DNA of 25,008 bases from an uncultured Alphaproteobacteria bacterium (GTDB lineage: Bacteria > Pseudomonadota > Alphaproteobacteria > RF32 > CAG-239), in NCBI GenBank assembly GCA_910587405.1, contig CAJUKS010000016.1, positions 1 through 25,008 on the forward strand. The letters run 5' to 3'. This document shows positions 1-5,956 of the stretch, in pieces. The position numbers and the translations under genes were made by a program. The number at the start of each line of letters is the position of its first letter. Within the stretch, counting starts at the first letter, position 1. The notes under the pieces were generated by a model. It ran no database searches. It saw nothing but the letters and a program-made list of their open reading frames with translations, and was not told where the DNA came from.

Positions 1-60
1 GATCGGAACCCGGGGTGGGGAAACGGGACACGGGAAAAACACGAGGCCTTGGAACCGCCC
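1..60. other. Possible degraded adapter at the window edge
   Basis: The first eight bases, GATCGGAA, match the start of the Illumina TruSeq adapter after its leading A. The next 45 or so bases are oddly G-rich and unlike the sequence that follows. They align only loosely with the rest of the adapter, and an A-rich stretch comes next. This may be uncorrected read-through at a contig end, or it may be ordinary sequence. Confidence 0.25.
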
Positions 61-110
61 CAAGAAAATAAAATGCCTCAATAATCAACTCGTTTAATGC
101 GTGGTTTTCC

Positions 111-144
111 GAATACAAAAAAAGAGCCGGTGAAAACCGGCTCT
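111..144 (-). terminator. Intrinsic terminator for leftward transcription
   Basis: The arms AGAGCCGG (123-130) and CCGGCTCT (137-144) pair perfectly around a six-base loop. On the minus strand the stem is followed by seven or more U residues with few interruptions. The plus-strand side has only a weak T run. The orientation therefore suits a transcript coming from the right, where no convincing protein gene lies. Confidence 0.75.
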
Positions 145-723
145 CTCCCTTTAAAACAACACCTATATACAAATATCAGCTGCTGTTGAAAAGTATCCGC
201 ATAACAGCAACTTATATTCTAAAATACAGGTTCCTGTCCTTGGATACGTTTAATTTAGTCATGATATGTCTTCTTTCAACACGGCTAAACCTTTTTGGCA
301 CGTGGTTTTCGTTGGTTCAAAAACCAATAGCCAGGTTTTTTCGCTGTAAGCGAATTTTGGATTAGGAAAACGGTCGGTAAAAAAATCACCGTAAAAGGGA
401 TTGAAGGGAAATGGAGGGAAGAGGGACAGGCAGAAAATTGCAGTATGAACAGAAAATAGGAAGAGTGTAGCGAGAAAATAAGAAAAGAGGGTTAAAAAAG
501 CGAAAAAACGGTGAAGAAGAAAAGTTGGGTTCAGGATGGAGGAACCAACATTCGAAAGGATTAGAAAGTTCGGTATGATAGAGCAAGCCTCGATGAATAA
601 GGAGAACGGAGAGAAAGTGAAAAATGTGCAGAGCCTTAGAAAAACTTATAAGAGTAAGAACAAACAAGGGAAAAAGAGACAAAGAGCATAAAAAATCGGC
701 AAGCAGCAACGAAAGAACGGGGT
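111..723 (-). ncRNA. Candidate noncoding RNA of about 600 nt
   Basis: No convincing protein gene occupies the first 980 bp. A minus promoter-like site (730-758) and the minus terminator (111-144) bracket this segment. From 361 to 720 the plus strand is about 76% purine (85 pyrimidines counted in 360 bases), so the leftward RNA would begin with a long pyrimidine-rich domain. From 165 to 360 several hairpins can be drawn: TGCTGTT/AACAGCA (181-187 with 203-209), GTTGGTT/AACCAAT (311-317 with 322-328) and TTCGCT/AGCGAA (340-345 with 349-354). The loop of the first hairpin contains GTATCC (193-198), complementary to GGATAC (242-247), which could form a pseudoknot. I do not recognise an RNA family. 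The long minus reading frame here is expected from pyrimidine richness, because stop codons need purines. The strand and ends are inferred. Confidence 0.35.
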
Positions 724-729
724 CGAAAA

Positions 730-758
730 AATATATCGGCGATGTAAAAAATAGTTAA
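730..758 (-). promoter_or_regulatory. Candidate leftward promoter
   Basis: On the minus strand TTAACT (753-758) is followed after exactly 17 bp by TATATT (730-735). Transcription would start near 723 and run into the pyrimidine-rich stretch. The region is AT-rich, so a chance match is possible. Confidence 0.4.
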
Positions 759-981
759 AATCAATGAGATATGTCTGAAAAACGGCCTATTTTACTGCTG
801 CTTTTTTAGGTACCTTTTTTTGCTGCAGATTGCAACTGCAAAATTCAATCGTTTGCGCGGAAATAATCTGTTGTTTTCTATCCTACAATAAAACTAATCA
901 GCAATTATTATGAGAAGTATTATATGCCGGGTTTTCGGGATAAGTTATTTTCTCAGTTAACAAACTAAAATTTTATCAGTT

Positions 982-1500
982 ATGAGAACAAAAGTTATTC
1001 TTATCGTTGTTTTGGTGAGTACGGCAATTTTTTCGTACGGTCAGGAAAGGAAATGCACCGTTTCTTATCGACAGGAGATCTTTGTCAGCAGTGACTTTAC
1101 GCTTAATGCCGGGGTCAACCTGAATTTTAGGAAAGACTTGGATATTTATGTTTTTGGCGGTTATTACCGGGATCTGCCTTTGGCAGAATCGGGTAAAAAT
1201 TATTTTCGCGTCGGCGGACATATATCCTATAACTTGTCTTCTACCGGAACCTATTTCAGAATTATGGGACGGCACGATTTTACGGTCCGGGCCGATTACG
1301 GTTATTTTCTGGCGATGCAGTCGCTCCCCGCTTTTCCGTTGTCGCCGACTTTTCTGGCGGATACCGACGGTTTGTGTACAGTCGGAATTTGGGGACAGAT
1401 CTACGATTGCAAACGGTTGAATATTTCAGCGTGGCTGCATCAGGGAATCACCAAGGATCGGCCGACGTTAGTGGAAGTTGATTTTGTGCTGAAGTTCTGA
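982..1500 (+). CDS. Small secreted, probably outer-membrane beta-strand protein
   Basis: The 172-residue product begins with a clear Sec signal peptide: MRTK, a hydrophobic core, and probable cleavage near SYG-QE at residue 20-21. The rest alternates polar and hydrophobic or aromatic residues, with many Tyr, Phe and Gly. It ends in Phe (VDFVLKF), as outer-membrane beta-barrels usually do. I do not recognise a family. At about 150 mature residues it could form a small barrel. There is no Shine-Dalgarno sequence before the ATG, and the leader is very AT-rich. The signal peptide, with Gln right after the likely cleavage point, looks more like those of Bacteroidota than of Alphaproteobacteria, so acquisition from a gut neighbour is possible but unproven. 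A hairpin follows the stop codon. Confidence 0.7.
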   Translation: MRTKVILIVVLVSTAIFSYGQERKCTVSYRQEIFVSSDFTLNAGVNLNFRKDLDIYVFGGYYRDLPLAESGKNYFRVGGHISYNLSSTGTYFRIMGRHDFTVRADYGYFLAMQSLPAFPLSPTFLADTDGLCTVGIWGQIYDCKRLNISAWLHQGITKDRPTLVEVDFVLKF

Positions 1501-1512
1501 AAAACAGTAGCA

Positions 1513-1536
1513 GGCGTCTGTGGCAACACAGACGCC
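1513..1536. terminator. Hairpin between convergent genes
   Basis: The ten-base arms GGCGTCTGTG (1513-1522) and CACAGACGCC (1527-1536) pair perfectly around a GCAA tetraloop. It lies between the stop of the secreted-protein gene and the stop of the leftward SMR gene. On the minus strand a T run follows about nine bases after the stem. On the plus strand no T run follows. Confidence 0.6.
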
Positions 1537-1544
1537 GCGATCAT

Positions 1545-1862
1545 TTAGGAACCGCCGTCAATCAGGGCGATACCGCCGACAACCAAGACCAAACCCAGCC
1601 AGCTGACCCAGGTTGCGGCATCGTGAAAATAAAGCGTGCTGACTAGAAAAGCGCCCAGCGCGCCGATGCCGGTCCAAATCGGATAAGCGGTTGCCAGAGA
1701 TAAATGTTTTTGTGCCGCATAAAAAAACACGACGCTTAAAGTCATTGTCAGCAGCGAAAAAGCGATCCAGCCGTCGCGGGAATCGGAAGTTTGCGCCATT
1801 TTGAAGCCAAACGGCCAACAGGTTTCGCAGATTCCGGCCAAAAAGAGATAAAAAAATGACAT
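1545..1862 (-). CDS. sugE: SMR-family exporter, guanidinium (Gdx/SugE) type
   Basis: The 105-residue product has the size and four-helix layout of small multidrug resistance proteins, which work as antiparallel dimers in the inner membrane and exchange substrate for protons. The essential Glu is E13, with W16 close by. The signature WTGIGA (63-68) is present, with S43 and Y60 at positions equivalent to substrate-site residues of the Gdx subtype. This supports guanidinium export rather than broad drug efflux (EmrE type). The Shine-Dalgarno AAGGAT lies shortly before the ATG. A 13-bp palindrome (1881-1893) lies just upstream. I looked for a guanidine riboswitch in the leader and recognised none. 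Family assignment is firm; subtype is good but not certain. Confidence 0.88.
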   Translation of the reverse strand: MSFFYLFLAGICETCWPFGFKMAQTSDSRDGWIAFSLLTMTLSVVFFYAAQKHLSLATAYPIWTGIGALGAFLVSTLYFHDAATWVSWLGLVLVVGGIALIDGGS

Positions 1863-1880
1863 CGGACGATCCTTATAAAA

Positions 1881-1893
1881 TGATAAGTTATCA
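1881..1893. promoter_or_regulatory. Palindrome upstream of the SMR gene, possible operator
   Basis: TGATAAGTTATCA is a perfect 13-base inverted repeat centred on one base, 19 bp upstream of the SMR start codon in a very AT-rich stretch. Its position fits a repressor site overlapping the leftward promoter. No cognate regulator can be named. Confidence 0.35.
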
Positions 1894-1946
1894 AATAGAT
1901 ATATTTATCTTTTGTTTTTTATAAAGAGGGAAAAACCGGTTGCCGC

Positions 1947-1958
1947 AAACGTACGTTT
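1947..1958. promoter_or_regulatory. 12-bp perfect palindrome, possible operator
   Basis: AAACGTACGTTT is a perfect palindrome midway between two divergent genes, the leftward SMR exporter and the rightward winged-helix-like protein. A related core, ACGTACGT, recurs near 24990. Its function is unknown. Confidence 0.3.
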
Positions 1959-2004
1959 CGCCGTAAGAGGTTGAAGGCTCCTCGTTTGCCAAGCAGTTTT
2001 AAAG

Positions 2005-2056
2005 GTGAGAACGATTTTCGCTTTTGGCTTGATTCTCACTCGGACATTCTTATAAT
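2005..2056 (+). promoter_or_regulatory. Promoter of the winged-helix-like gene, with inverted repeat
   Basis: TTGATT (2029-2034) and a perfect TATAAT (2051-2056) are 16 bp apart, giving a start of transcription near 2063. An inverted repeat, GTGAGAA (2005-2011) and TTCTCAC (2033-2039), has its right arm overlapping the -35 element. This is a plausible place for autoregulation by the small protein encoded downstream. Confidence 0.55.
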
Positions 2057-2096
2057 AAAACGAATAATCAGAAAAAACTGTTGAAAGGACAACCAA

Positions 2097-2270
2097 ATGA
2101 AAGAACAGGTATTAAAAGCGATCAAAGAAGCCGGTCGCCCGGTCAGTGCCGGTGACGTTGAAAAAATGTTGCAGGCGGACCGCAAAGAGATTGACAAGGC
2201 TTTTAAGGCGCTCAAAGCAGAAGGCCGCATTGTGTCTCCGGTGCGTTGCAAATGGGAAGCCGCCGAATAA
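2097..2270 (+). CDS. Small winged-helix-like putative regulator, 57 aa
   Basis: This gene is short but well supported: it has a good Shine-Dalgarno (AAAGGA, seven bases before ATG) and a promoter upstream. The product starts MKEQVLKAIKEAGRPVSAGD and ends SPVRCKWEAAE. The pattern is helix, turn (GRPVSAGDVEKML), a recognition-like helix (DRKEIDKAFKALKAEG) and a short beta wing. This resembles the small helix-turn-helix proteins found in many anaerobic bacteria and often annotated as transcriptional regulators. It may bind the adjacent repeats and control itself or the divergent SMR gene; that is inference. No clear terminator follows. Confidence 0.75.
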   Translation: MKEQVLKAIKEAGRPVSAGDVEKMLQADRKEIDKAFKALKAEGRIVSPVRCKWEAAE

Positions 2271-2302
2271 TTATGTAACCGAGGGGTTGTCAAACGGTCA
2301 AA

Positions 2303-2332
2303 TTGATGATATACAAACGAGGATTGTATAAT
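2303..2332 (+). promoter_or_regulatory. Strong promoter with very short leader
   Basis: TTGATG (2303-2308), an 18-bp spacer and TATAAT (2327-2332) form a good sigma-70 type promoter. Transcription would begin near 2339, only about ten bases before the ATG at 2349. That leaves no room for a normal ribosome binding site. Confidence 0.6.
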
Positions 2333-2348
2333 TATTAATTATAAGTTT

Positions 2349-2858
2349 ATGATAGAAAAAATTTTTGACCGCAGCCGCCGTTGGAAAGAAAAAATGATTT
2401 CCGAACTGGGATTGTCTCGTACTTTGATGCAGTTTGGGTTTGCCGAGTTGATTGTGGAAGCACAAATATCGACGGATCAGTTTCGTCAGCTTTGTGTTCT
2501 TGTCTCTCGGGAGATTGGTACCTTCACTTATGATGAAATCAATTATCTTCATACGTTGGAAGCCTACCGTATTGTTCTCGAAGTGATGTGTGACGATGAA
2601 ATTCAGCCTCAAGGTGATATTTTCTGGCTTAATCATCCGGATTTTCCTGAGGTGGTATTTGAGAGAGTGATGACATCTGTCGAAGCGTATAAGGCTTATG
2701 TTGTCAATCCGGAAATTGCCGCCGGCCGCCGGAGCGGTGACAGCCTGTTGATTTGGGTGCCCGATTTGGAACGGATTGCCGACGTGGCGTTTGTTGCGCA
2801 AATTCCGCCGGCAACCGAGGCGAAACGTCAGGCCTGGTACAAAAGCCAAGAGAAGTGA
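2349..2858 (+). CDS. Unknown protein, 169 aa
   Basis: I do not recognise this family. The product looks soluble and cytoplasmic, with no signal peptide or membrane segment. It is acidic in the middle, with mixed helices, and has aromatic-rich stretches (FWLNHPDFPEVVFERV near residues 92-107; LLIWVPDLERIADVAF near 133-148). The start at 2349 is the only reasonable one in frame. It has no Shine-Dalgarno and sits about ten bases downstream of the predicted transcription start, so translation may be nearly leaderless. A textbook terminator follows. It is probably a single-gene unit. Confidence 0.7.
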   Translation: MIEKIFDRSRRWKEKMISELGLSRTLMQFGFAELIVEAQISTDQFRQLCVLVSREIGTFTYDEINYLHTLEAYRIVLEVMCDDEIQPQGDIFWLNHPDFPEVVFERVMTSVEAYKAYVVNPEIAAGRRSGDSLLIWVPDLERIADVAFVAQIPPATEAKRQAWYKSQEK

Positions 2859-2873
2859 GTCGTAAGACTGAGT

Positions 2874-2911
2874 AAAAAGGATTGAGACAGAAATGTCTCC
2901 ATCCTTTTTTT
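2874..2911 (+). terminator. Intrinsic terminator
   Basis: AAAAGGAT and GAGACA on the left pair with TGTCTC and ATCCTTTT on the right around a GAAA loop, with a single mismatch between the two helices. The stem runs into a T tract. It ends the unknown gene at 2349-2858. Confidence 0.9.
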
Positions 2912-2977
2912 GTTCGAAGAAGCGCTGTTAAGCGATTGTTAAAATGTTTGGACTAAGCTGAAGGCCGGGAGAATAAA

Positions 2978-3820
2978 ATGAATCGTGCCGATCTGAAATT
3001 TTTTAACCGGATGTTTCGTCCTTTGTATGATGCTGTCTGTGACAGTGAGTTCTGCCGTGTGTTTGCCGCCAAAAAGTATCGTCATTCGATCCAGGTACTG
3101 ACAATCGGTCGGGAAATCGCCGCTCGGGAACCGCTGTTGCGGCAGGAAACGGCGCAATTTCATGACATGGGGGAAAAGGCGCTGTTGTTTCATGATGTCG
3201 GACGTTTTATGGAAATTTATAACATGTACCGCGACAATGCTTTTGCCGATCATGGTTCATGGTTTTCCAAACGCTATGATCACGGCGTTTTAAGCTATGA
3301 GATGATGAAAGACAAGCCCGGCTACAACGATATTCGTATTCTGGCTTCGTTAAAGCATCATGGGCACATGATGGAGAAATTTGAGGGGGATCCCGAATTT
3401 CGGGAGGCAGCCGATTCGGAAACCGAAAGGCAATTGCGGGCGATTCTCGGCTGGGTGCGCGATGCCGACAAGCTGGCCAACTTTTATATCCAGCGCTATG
3501 AAGACAATTTAAAGAAAGATCCGTTTTTTGTTACCATGAGCGAAGAAGTGCGGCAGGCACAACTTTCGCCCGATGTGGTGGTGCAGTTTGAGGCCGAACG
3601 GGTGATTTTGACCGGAACGATCAAGTCCTATTGCGATCGTTTGTTGTGTTGCCTGTCATGGATTTTTGACCTTAATTACCGCGCTTCGTATCAGATTTGC
3701 GCCGAGCACGGTTATTTTGACATGCTGCTGGATCTGTTGGATCAGTATAACCGCGATAAGACGATGCAGCAGAAAATCGCCGATAAAATTCATGATTATC
3801 TGGCGCAAAAGATAATTTAA
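2978..3820 (+). CDS. HD-domain metal-dependent phosphohydrolase
   Basis: The 280-residue protein shows the HD superfamily metal ligands in order: H36 in KKYRHS, H72-D73 in LLFHDVGRF, candidate helper histidines H102, H127 and H128, and the distal Asp in RDADKL (D162/D164). The HD core fills roughly residues 30-170. The C-terminal 110 residues look helical and carry no recognised domain. HD proteins hydrolyse phosphoester bonds in nucleotides or signalling molecules; the substrate cannot be read from the sequence. There is no signal peptide, so it should be cytoplasmic. A Shine-Dalgarno (GGGAG) precedes the ATG. It is flanked by terminators on both sides, so it is likely monocistronic. Confidence 0.85.
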   Translation: MNRADLKFFNRMFRPLYDAVCDSEFCRVFAAKKYRHSIQVLTIGREIAAREPLLRQETAQFHDMGEKALLFHDVGRFMEIYNMYRDNAFADHGSWFSKRYDHGVLSYEMMKDKPGYNDIRILASLKHHGHMMEKFEGDPEFREAADSETERQLRAILGWVRDADKLANFYIQRYEDNLKKDPFFVTMSEEVRQAQLSPDVVVQFEAERVILTGTIKSYCDRLLCCLSWIFDLNYRASYQICAEHGYFDMLLDLLDQYNRDKTMQQKIADKIHDYLAQKII

Positions 3821-3825
3821 AAAAA

Positions 3826-3862
3826 GAAAAAGCATCAACCTTTAAGGGGTCGGTGCTTTTTC
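3826..3862. terminator. Bidirectional intrinsic terminator
   Basis: The 15-base arms at 3826-3840 and 3848-3862 pair with one GU and one mismatch around a seven-base loop. The arm ends are A5 and T5. It lies between the convergent HD-protein gene and the lysine-rich small gene and could serve both strands. Confidence 0.85.
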
Positions 3863-3888
3863 AAAAAGAGAAGTAACGATCGTTACTT
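3863..3888 (-). terminator. Palindromic terminator overlapping a stop codon
   Basis: AAGTAACGATCGTTACTT (3871-3888) is a perfect 18-base palindrome that includes the TAA stop of the leftward 76-residue gene. On the minus strand it is followed by CTC and five T residues, so it can act as a terminator with a GATC loop. Confidence 0.6.
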
Positions 3889-4113
3889 GAGTGCCTCACA
3901 GATCTTGTTGTACTCCTCTTTGTCGATTTGTTTCGCTTCGAGGAGTTCCTTCGCCATCTTTTTGAAAGCCTTTTTGGCGGCCTTCGACATGGTGGCGGGA
4001 TCTTTTCCGTACTTGCTGAGCATAAACTCGCGAAGTTTTGCTGCTCCTTCTTCACCGGCTTTTTTGCTGGTGTTGACTGCGGTACCGAACTGGGGTTTTT
4101 TGTTCTCTTTCAT
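3883..4113 (-). CDS. Lysine-rich small helical orphan, 76 aa
   Basis: The product begins MKENKKPQFGTAVNTSKKAG and continues as two or three amphipathic, strongly charged helices, including KAAKKAFKKMAKELLEAK (about residues 45-62). It is rich in Lys and Glu, has no Cys, Trp, signal peptide or membrane segment, and should be cytoplasmic. I do not recognise it. The gene is credible because a consensus promoter lies upstream and a hairpin terminator overlaps its stop. It lacks a Shine-Dalgarno; its leader is AT-rich. It could be a small nucleic-acid-binding or stress protein, but nothing in the sequence decides this. Confidence 0.75.
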   Translation of the reverse strand: MKENKKPQFGTAVNTSKKAGEEGAAKLREFMLSKYGKDPATMSKAAKKAFKKMAKELLEAKQIDKEEYNKICEALK

Positions 4114-4156
4114 TGTTTTGTGTATTTAGTTGATTAATAATTTTTTCTTACCTTCT

Positions 4157-4184
4157 AATTTAGACTAAAACAAAATTTTGTCAA
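4157..4184 (-). promoter_or_regulatory. Promoter of the lysine-rich small gene
   Basis: On the minus strand a perfect TTGACA (4179-4184) is followed after 16 bp by TAAATT (4157-4162). Transcription would start near 4150, giving a leader of about 37 nt. Confidence 0.65.
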
Positions 4185-4205
4185 GTCAATTTTGCGGCCG
4201 CCGTT

Positions 4206-4233
4206 AAAAAAATCCCGCCTTGAGGGGCGGGAT
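4206..4233 (-). terminator. Intrinsic terminator of gpsA
   Basis: The arms ATCCCGCC (4212-4219) and GGCGGGAT (4226-4233) pair perfectly. On the minus strand they are followed by seven T residues. It lies 23 bp beyond the gpsA stop codon. Confidence 0.9.
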
Positions 4234-4255
4234 CGGAAAGAAAACGGCGTCAAAT

Positions 4256-5227
4256 TCAAAACTCGCGTTTTAAATCACGTTCGAAAATCGAACGAATCGT
4301 CTGTTCAATATCGGCGTTTTCGTAAACGGCCTTATACAAAGCCTGACAAATCGGCATATCGATACCCCCTTGATCGGCAATCATTTTAACCGCTTTCAAA
4401 GTCGGAACCCCTTCCGCCAGCTTGACAAATTTTTCGCCGCGGGCAAAAGCTTCGCCGTAAGAACGGTTATGGCTGTATTTGGAAAACAGGGTTGCTTCGT
4501 AATCGCCCAAATGCGCCAGACCGTAAGCGCTCATCGGATTGCCGCCGAAATGTTTGATCAGGCGGCCGACTTCAACCGGCGCGCGTGCCATTAAGGCTCC
4601 TTTAAGCCCGTACCATTCCAAACCGTCCAAAATACCGGCGGCGAGACCGATCACGTTCTTGAGCGCGGCACCGATTTGATCGCCGATCAGATCCGAGCCG
4701 TAATAAAAACGAATCAAATCGCTTTGCAGCAGTTTGATCAGATAATCTTTGGTCGACTCTTCCAGACTGTCAATAACGGCGGCGGAGGGAACGTTCTTCA
4801 TATAATCCTGAACATGACCCGGGCCCGAAAGGGTTGCCACATGAATGTCCTGTTTGATCTCTTCCCTGAAAACGTCGTGCATGATTTTGGCGCCCGGTTC
4901 TTCCAGGCCTTTCATTGCCAGCAAAAACGTTTTGCCGCCGAGATTATAGCCGTTTAACTGGCGGGCCAGCGAGCGCAAATGCTGGCAGCCGATTGAAACG
5001 ATGATGGTGTCATTAACCAAAATGCGGTCGAGATCCTCAAACAAATGCATATTGTCCGAAAGACTGAGATATTCGTTCTTGCGGGTATCGCGCAACTCGA
5101 TAAAGTTGGGCGAAGTTTTAAGATCATACATTAAAACGCTGCCGATTTTGCCTTTGCAGCGGTTGGCGGCGTACCAGGCCAGAAATGTTCCCCAGCGTCC
5201 GCAGCCGATAACTGAAATGTCTTTCAT
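4256..5227 (-). CDS. gpsA: Glycerol-3-phosphate dehydrogenase [NAD(P)+], divergent
   Basis: GpsA reduces dihydroxyacetone phosphate to sn-glycerol 3-phosphate in the cytoplasm, for phospholipid synthesis. The 323-residue length is normal. The Rossmann dinucleotide loop is GCGRWGTFLA (8-17). Catalytic lysines are conserved in AMKGLE (K106) and AALKNV (K190), as are D242 and T246. The usual SRNR phosphate-binding motif reads SHNR (253 is His, N254 is kept). The normal GANTRAALITRG segment is replaced by YGLKGALMARAP, and SGPTFA by SGPGHV. It is therefore a divergent member whose substrate handling may differ. I chose ATG at 5227 rather than the GTG six bases upstream because GGAC lies eight bases before this ATG. 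A TATAAT box lies upstream and a terminator downstream, so the gene is probably transcribed alone. Confidence 0.85.
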   Translation of the reverse strand: MKDISVIGCGRWGTFLAWYAANRCKGKIGSVLMYDLKTSPNFIELRDTRKNEYLSLSDNMHLFEDLDRILVNDTIIVSIGCQHLRSLARQLNGYNLGGKTFLLAMKGLEEPGAKIMHDVFREEIKQDIHVATLSGPGHVQDYMKNVPSAAVIDSLEESTKDYLIKLLQSDLIRFYYGSDLIGDQIGAALKNVIGLAAGILDGLEWYGLKGALMARAPVEVGRLIKHFGGNPMSAYGLAHLGDYEATLFSKYSHNRSYGEAFARGEKFVKLAEGVPTLKAVKMIADQGGIDMPICQALYKAVYENADIEQTIRSIFERDLKREF

Positions 5228-5250
5228 AGTCACACGTCCGTTAAAATTGA

Positions 5251-5279
5251 ATTATAATAGATAACTATTACTCCGAAAA
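5251..5279 (-). promoter_or_regulatory. Promoter of gpsA
   Basis: A perfect TATAAT on the minus strand (5251-5256) has a weak -35, TTTTCG (5274-5279), 17 bp upstream. The start of transcription would be near 5244. Confidence 0.5.
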
Positions 5280-5281
5280 CG

Positions 5282-5306
5282 CGGCGGATGCAAATAACAT
5301 CTGCCG
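5282..5306. other. 25-nt hairpin, possible second terminator
   Basis: CGGCGGATG (5282-5290) pairs with CATCTGCCG (5298-5306) with one GU pair around a seven-base AT loop. On the minus strand GTTTTC follows after three bases. It may be a back-up terminator ahead of the gpsA promoter, or insulate it. Confidence 0.4.
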
Positions 5307-5338
5307 ACTATCCTCAGAAGAAGCAACTCAGAGGCAAC

Positions 5339-5364
5339 AAAAACCCCGGTGTTTCCCGGGGTTT
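5339..5364 (-). terminator. Intrinsic terminator
   Basis: AAACCCCGG (5341-5349) pairs perfectly with CCGGGGTTT (5356-5364). On the minus strand the stem ends in five T residues. It closes the leftward orphan gene at 5369-5725. Confidence 0.85.
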
Positions 5365-5368
5365 GGGT

Positions 5369-5725
5369 TTAGCTGGATTTCTTGATGCGCTGGCGGCCGA
5401 TGATGGCATTGACATAGTCAAATTCTTCAAAAGAACGGTACGCCTCGTCATAACTGCGGCGGTCATATTCGTAATATACTTTATTGGCCAGCATCTTAAT
5501 GGCTTCGTCAATTTTTTGAAATGCCGCATTATAATCGGCGTTGAAATTGTTTTTGACTTTTTTCTTAATCAGGGAATGATACGCGTTGATAACCTTCAGC
5601 GTTTCATCAGCCGAGTTTGCATATCCTTTTTGCTCAAAGTCATGCATAATTTGAGCGGTTGTTTGGTAAAAACACTTGTTTGTCAGAATGTTTCTTTGTC
5701 TAGCATTACCACTGTCTATGATCAT
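5369..5725 (-). CDS. Unknown helical protein, 118 aa
   Basis: I do not recognise this protein. It starts MIIDSGNARQRNILTNKCFY, is helical and basic at the end (RQRIKKSS), and has many Tyr and Asn in the middle. It has no signal peptide or membrane segment. An upstream in-frame TTG at 5752 would add nine residues, but the predicted transcription start falls at about 5751. The ATG at 5725, with a leader of about 26 nt, is therefore preferred. There is no clear Shine-Dalgarno. Its own promoter and terminator suggest a real single-gene unit. Confidence 0.65.
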   Translation of the reverse strand: MIIDSGNARQRNILTNKCFYQTTAQIMHDFEQKGYANSADETLKVINAYHSLIKKKVKNNFNADYNAAFQKIDEAIKMLANKVYYEYDRRSYDEAYRSFEEFDYVNAIIGRQRIKKSS

Positions 5726-5757
5726 AACATAACACCCAAAGTTACAATTCAACGACC

Positions 5758-5786
5758 TTTATAACATAAAATTAACGCCTTTGCAA
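5758..5786 (-). promoter_or_regulatory. Promoter of the 118-residue orphan
   Basis: TTGCAA (5781-5786) and TATAAA (5758-5763) on the minus strand are exactly 17 bp apart. The same -35 hexamer appears before sufB. Confidence 0.55.
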
Positions 5787-5886
5787 TAATTTTTGCAGCA
5801 GCGACGGCCGCGTGCCTTCGGCAGTGCCGTTTATGTTATTTTTGATATAATCTCATCAAGTGTTAAAACAAGCGTTGTAATAGTTT

Positions 5887-5915
5887 TTGACAAATTAAAA
5901 GAGGAAAGTTATATT
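5887..5915 (+). promoter_or_regulatory. Strong promoter
   Basis: A perfect TTGACA (5887-5892), a 17-bp spacer and TATATT (5910-5915). Transcription would start near 5922, giving a leader of about 35 nt to the membrane-protein gene at 5957. Confidence 0.7.
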
Positions 5916-5956
5916 AAAAACAAGAGAAAATTATTTATTAACTATTAAATATCAAG

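Noticed and set aside
311..328. GGTTCAAAAACC looking like a tRNA T-arm
   Set aside because: The loop and stem sizes do not fit a T-arm, and no acceptor, D or anticodon arms can be found around it.
386..709. 107-residue leftward reading frame
   Set aside because: Its Leu/Phe/Ser-rich composition follows from a pyrimidine-rich strand that rarely makes stop codons. It starts with TTG and has no ribosome site.
1863..1960. Guanidine riboswitch before the SMR exporter
   Set aside because: I found none of the conserved motifs of the guanidine-I, -II or -III classes on the minus strand here.
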